Shown one piece after another: positions 61,551-64,000 of a stretch of DNA of 64,000 nt (its first letter is position 1; each line of letters starts with the position of its first letter). Below the pieces are notes generated by a model. That model was not told where the DNA came from. It did not search any database and saw only the letters and a list, made by a program, of their open reading frames with translations. A program made the translations under genes and the position numbers. The stretch is taken from NCBI GenBank assembly GCA_027080505.1, contig JALWRX010000031.1, positions 1-64,000 of the forward strand, in the 5' to 3' direction. The stretch comes from Ghiorsea sp. Lineage in GTDB: Bacteria; Pseudomonadota; Zetaproteobacteria; Mariprofundales; Mariprofundaceae.

Positions 61551-62660
61551 TTAATCCTTAGCTGCGGCATATTCCAAGCGGTTGCCACCCAAAGCTTTGG
61601 CAACATACATGGCTTTGTCTGCAGCTTTGACCAAATCGTTAAGTGTCATGTCATCTTCAGCGTTTGATAAAGCCAGCCCAATACTAACACTCAATGTTTC
61701 GCCGTGGCAGGTTAGTTGGCTAATGTCTGCGCGTATTTTTCCGCCAATTTCCTTAGCTTTTTCAATATCACAGCCTGGTAATAATAATACAAACTCATCA
61801 CCACCCATACGAATAATCGGGTCTTGTGCGCGAACATAACGACGAATGGTGTCACATAGTTCGGTTAATGCATCATCACCAGCAGCATGTCCAAGACGGT
61901 CGTTTAGACCTTTGAAATCATCCATATCAAAATACATGGCGGCAACCATCACACCTTTACCAAACCAACTGGATAAAGGTTGGTGACTGTATGGTTGTAA
62001 GAAACGGCGGTTATGGGTGTTGGTTAAGGCATCGGTAATGGCTAACCTTGCCAAGCGTTGGTGTGAAATAGCGTGTTCTAAACTTAAACTAATCACTTGG
62101 GCTAAATGCGCTAAAAAGTCTGTGCTTTGTTCAGGCTTAAAACGTTCTTTATTATTAGAACCTAAACCAATCACACCAAAAGGTTTATCTTTGGAGCCAA
62201 GTCGCAATAAAGCGAGAGAACCCAGGTCATTATCGCGCTCTTGTAGCCAAGGGAATTTACCTTTTTCCATTTGTAGTAGCCACACATCACGACGCGCGAT
62301 GCCCATATTTTTGATTTCTCCAGCTTCAAGCCAAATCAAGTCTTGTTCGGATAATGCATTCATTTGGGTGGAGCCGATGATACTGTCTCTATCCAACCAA
62401 ATACGTACCATATCCAGAGAGAACTGTGACCTTAGTTCACGTAAAAGTGTAAAACACATATCTTCAGGGTCACCTGCGGCTAAAACACTGGCTTCAAGCG
62501 CAAAAAGACGGGAAAAGAGTTGGTCGTTTTCTCGTAGTCGCTCCATCATGGTGGATACATAGTCACGCAACTGTGCATTTTCTTTGGCAAGTGCTTGCAT
62601 GCGCCGCTCATTGAAGTCTAGTGGCTTGTCTTTTGTACTATCAGTATCCTTTTTAGCCAT
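61551..62660 (-). CDS. DUF484-GGDEF fusion (probable diguanylate cyclase)
   Basis: A 369-residue protein: a coiled coil and DUF484/GAF-like domain (FTLLRELRSQFSLDMVRIWLDRDS), then GGDEF (IRMGGDEFVLLLPG) with the five-residue-upstream allosteric site RAQD (I-site). A functional GGDEF makes cyclic di-GMP; the I-site predicts product inhibition. DUF484 is usually a stand-alone gene before xerC, so here it is fused to a signalling domain. It sits just before xerC. Confidence 0.88.
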   Translation of the reverse strand: MAKKDTDSTKDKPLDFNERRMQALAKENAQLRDYVSTMMERLRENDQLFSRLFALEASVLAAGDPEDMCFTLLRELRSQFSLDMVRIWLDRDSIIGSTQMNALSEQDLIWLEAGEIKNMGIARRDVWLLQMEKGKFPWLQERDNDLGSLALLRLGSKDKPFGVIGLGSNNKERFKPEQSTDFLAHLAQVISLSLEHAISHQRLARLAITDALTNTHNRRFLQPYSHQPLSSWFGKGVMVAAMYFDMDDFKGLNDRLGHAAGDDALTELCDTIRRYVRAQDPIIRMGGDEFVLLLPGCDIEKAKEIGGKIRADISQLTCHGETLSVSIGLALSNAEDDMTLNDLVKAADKAMYVAKALGGNRLEYAAAKD

Positions 62661-62663
62661 GAC

Positions 62664-63935
62664 TTATAAGCTCTCCTCAATCAGGATTTTCCATGCTTGG
62701 TCAGCATGGTCTCTGGCTAAGTATAGACGTTTAGCACCTGTGTCGCTGTAATTACTAGAGCGATATTTCTGGGTAAATTCAACCATCACAACTTCACCTT
62801 CAGGCCATTGGTTTGGGTCATGAATGATATTGATGTTATTAAGCTGCACTTCAATAAAGGATTTACGGGCATTGACACGTTTTTTATAAGACTTCCAACG
62901 CTTGAGGTTGTATTTTCCAGAGCGAAACTTTTCATGGTAATGCGACAAATAAGCATCACTATCCAAGGATTGCCAATCTTGAATCCATGTTTGAATACTA
63001 TTTTGTACAGAGTTTAATAAAGCCTGCTGTTTTTCAGTGTCGCCAAAGGAAAAATTATTGCCAATAAGCACTAAGCTTTTTTTGGGGGTGACATAAGCTT
63101 CCATTTTTTTCAAGTTGGGGTTAGGCAGCGCAAAACAGCCGCGTGTATCTTGCGGTGGGCGGCGCAGTTTGTTTTCTGGGTAGCCGTGCATCCAAATGCC
63201 ATCGCCTGTTTTACCATGGTAGCGGTCTAACATATTGGGGTAATCAATGGGGAAGACCACTGGGCCATATTTGGCACGAAGAGCGGGGTCATGGCGCACA
63301 GCCGTGAAACGATAAATACCGTTAGGCGTACGGGCATCACCTCGTGTTTTTTTATCACCACCTTTGGCACCGGTAACAACATATTCATCGGCTACACGTT
63401 GAAATTCACCTTGTGCATCACGCTGATAGACAAACATGCGTGAGCGAGATTTATCCACGATAAAGATACTTTGAATATCACTATTGGCTTTTAAAACATC
63501 AAAAGGAAAACCTTCCGTACCGTCCACTTTATCGGCAAAGGCTTGCAAGCGAACTGTGGCTTCGCTTAAATCATCACTCAAATCAATCGCGGCAAATTGT
63601 TGCGTGGATAGTTTGCTATGTTTGGCATAATCACCAACAGAAGACACGGCTTTTAATGCCGCGCGGCGGTAGGCTTCGGCTTTAAGCAAATTGGCAAGCG
63701 GGTCATTTTGTGTGTTGGGTGAATTTAATATTTGCAATGCTTTTTCAGGGTCATTTTGCTTTAAGGCTAGGGTAGCACCTAAAATATCACGTTCTTGAGG
63801 GCTAATATCTGAGGATTCGGGATTTTCAAGCGACTGCCACATTTTTTGTGTGAGGCTGGTGTTGTTTGGCAGGTCAACAGCCCATGCGAGTGTGCTGGTG
63901 CATAAAACACAGAAAAGGGTAAACCAAAACTTCAT
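62664..63935 (-). CDS. L,D-transpeptidase with NTF2-like C-terminal domain
   Basis: A 423-residue exported protein (ATG 63935; signal to about AWA-VD). The YkuD domain contains IWMHGYPENKLRRPPQDTRGCFALPN: His, then TRGC with the catalytic Cys (Thr in place of the usual Ser). After it a TPR-like spacer-free region and a C-terminal NTF2-like domain (IQTWIQDWQSLDSDAYLSHYHEKF). It forms 3-3 or protein-peptidoglycan cross-links. The next gene on the same strand overlaps it by three bases. Confidence 0.85.
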   Translation of the reverse strand: MKFWFTLFCVLCTSTLAWAVDLPNNTSLTQKMWQSLENPESSDISPQERDILGATLALKQNDPEKALQILNSPNTQNDPLANLLKAEAYRRAALKAVSSVGDYAKHSKLSTQQFAAIDLSDDLSEATVRLQAFADKVDGTEGFPFDVLKANSDIQSIFIVDKSRSRMFVYQRDAQGEFQRVADEYVVTGAKGGDKKTRGDARTPNGIYRFTAVRHDPALRAKYGPVVFPIDYPNMLDRYHGKTGDGIWMHGYPENKLRRPPQDTRGCFALPNPNLKKMEAYVTPKKSLVLIGNNFSFGDTEKQQALLNSVQNSIQTWIQDWQSLDSDAYLSHYHEKFRSGKYNLKRWKSYKKRVNARKSFIEVQLNNINIIHDPNQWPEGEVVMVEFTQKYRSSNYSDTGAKRLYLARDHADQAWKILIEESL

Positions 63936-64000
63936 TGTACAGTTGCCTCGGCAATAATACGCCAACCTTGCGGTGTATATTTAAAAGTGATTTTTTTGAA
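63932..64000 (-). CDS. C-terminal end of a further gene (partial)
   Basis: An open frame runs in from the right edge and ends at TGA 63932-63934, overlapping the start of the L,D-transpeptidase as ATGA. The last 22 residues are KITFKYTPQGWRIIAEATVQ with an F and K before. The ending pattern (W-R-I..E) resembles NTF2-like domains. Translational coupling to the transpeptidase is likely. Confidence 0.7.
   Translation of the reverse strand, partial: FKKITFKYTPQGWRIIAEATVQ

Overview
The window reads as one contiguous stretch of a bacterial chromosome, AT-leaning (roughly 40-45% G+C by eye), from a Gram-negative, probably autotrophic proteobacterium. The Gram-negative call rests on LPS-export genes (lptA, lptB, lptC), Kdo genes (kdsC, kdsD), Sec and lipoprotein signal peptides and an outer-membrane barrel. 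Autotrophy is suggested by a class I phosphoribulokinase beside the replication genes. A Zetaproteobacteria-like iron oxidiser of lower G+C would fit, but this is inference; no rRNA or other taxonomic marker is present. I saw no tRNA, rRNA or CRISPR array, and no gene-free stretch is longer than about 260 bases.

Layout. 1-127 is the tail of an IS1595-type insertion sequence. 235-7211 is a surface module: a TPR/beta-barrel protein, a large secreted propeller-HYR protein with a C-terminal sorting-like tail, and a FecR-domain protein with five 96-bp repeats. 7341-11133 holds glyQ, glyS, radC and a small membrane protein. 11331-13072 carries two lipoproteins (hydrolase and metallopeptidase). 13121-21925 runs through arsC-like, slyD, an orphan VbhA-like antitoxin, an SDR, comM, ubiK, ubiX and the LPS block lptB-lptA-lptC-kdsC-kdsD, with an M23 peptidase. 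21930-29877 is an origin-type region: parB, parA, rsmG, mnmG, prk, dnaN, a DnaA-box region and dnaA, with two perfect parS sites. 29940-33801 is a plus-strand group: pyrK-like, metK, a SAH riboswitch, ahcY and a small EF-hand lipoprotein. 33836-41001 contains rdgB, hemC, ubiA, dgkA, purF, cvpA, radA and nagZ.

41100-42500 is accessory DNA: three small genes separated by two clear attC-like sites, with no integrase in the window. This is a small cluster of integron cassettes. 42629-45566 has an exonuclease, a repeat mosaic with an 11-G run, murJ and rpsU. A 162-bp imperfect palindrome follows rpsU directly. 45763-64000 holds an M48 peptidase, two YbjQ-family genes, a hotdog-fold protein, ppx and ppk2 (polyphosphate), uup, cysZ-like, a LuxR-hydrolase fusion, a lipoprotein, tldD, xthA, a GNAT gene, rsmB, a xerC-like recombinase, a DUF484-GGDEF fusion, an L,D-transpeptidase and the end of one more gene.

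The least explained parts are the cassette cluster with its frameshifted or leader-coupled C39-like gene, the long palindrome after rpsU, the surface module, the orphan antitoxin, and a terminator whose stem carries the tldD ribosome binding site.
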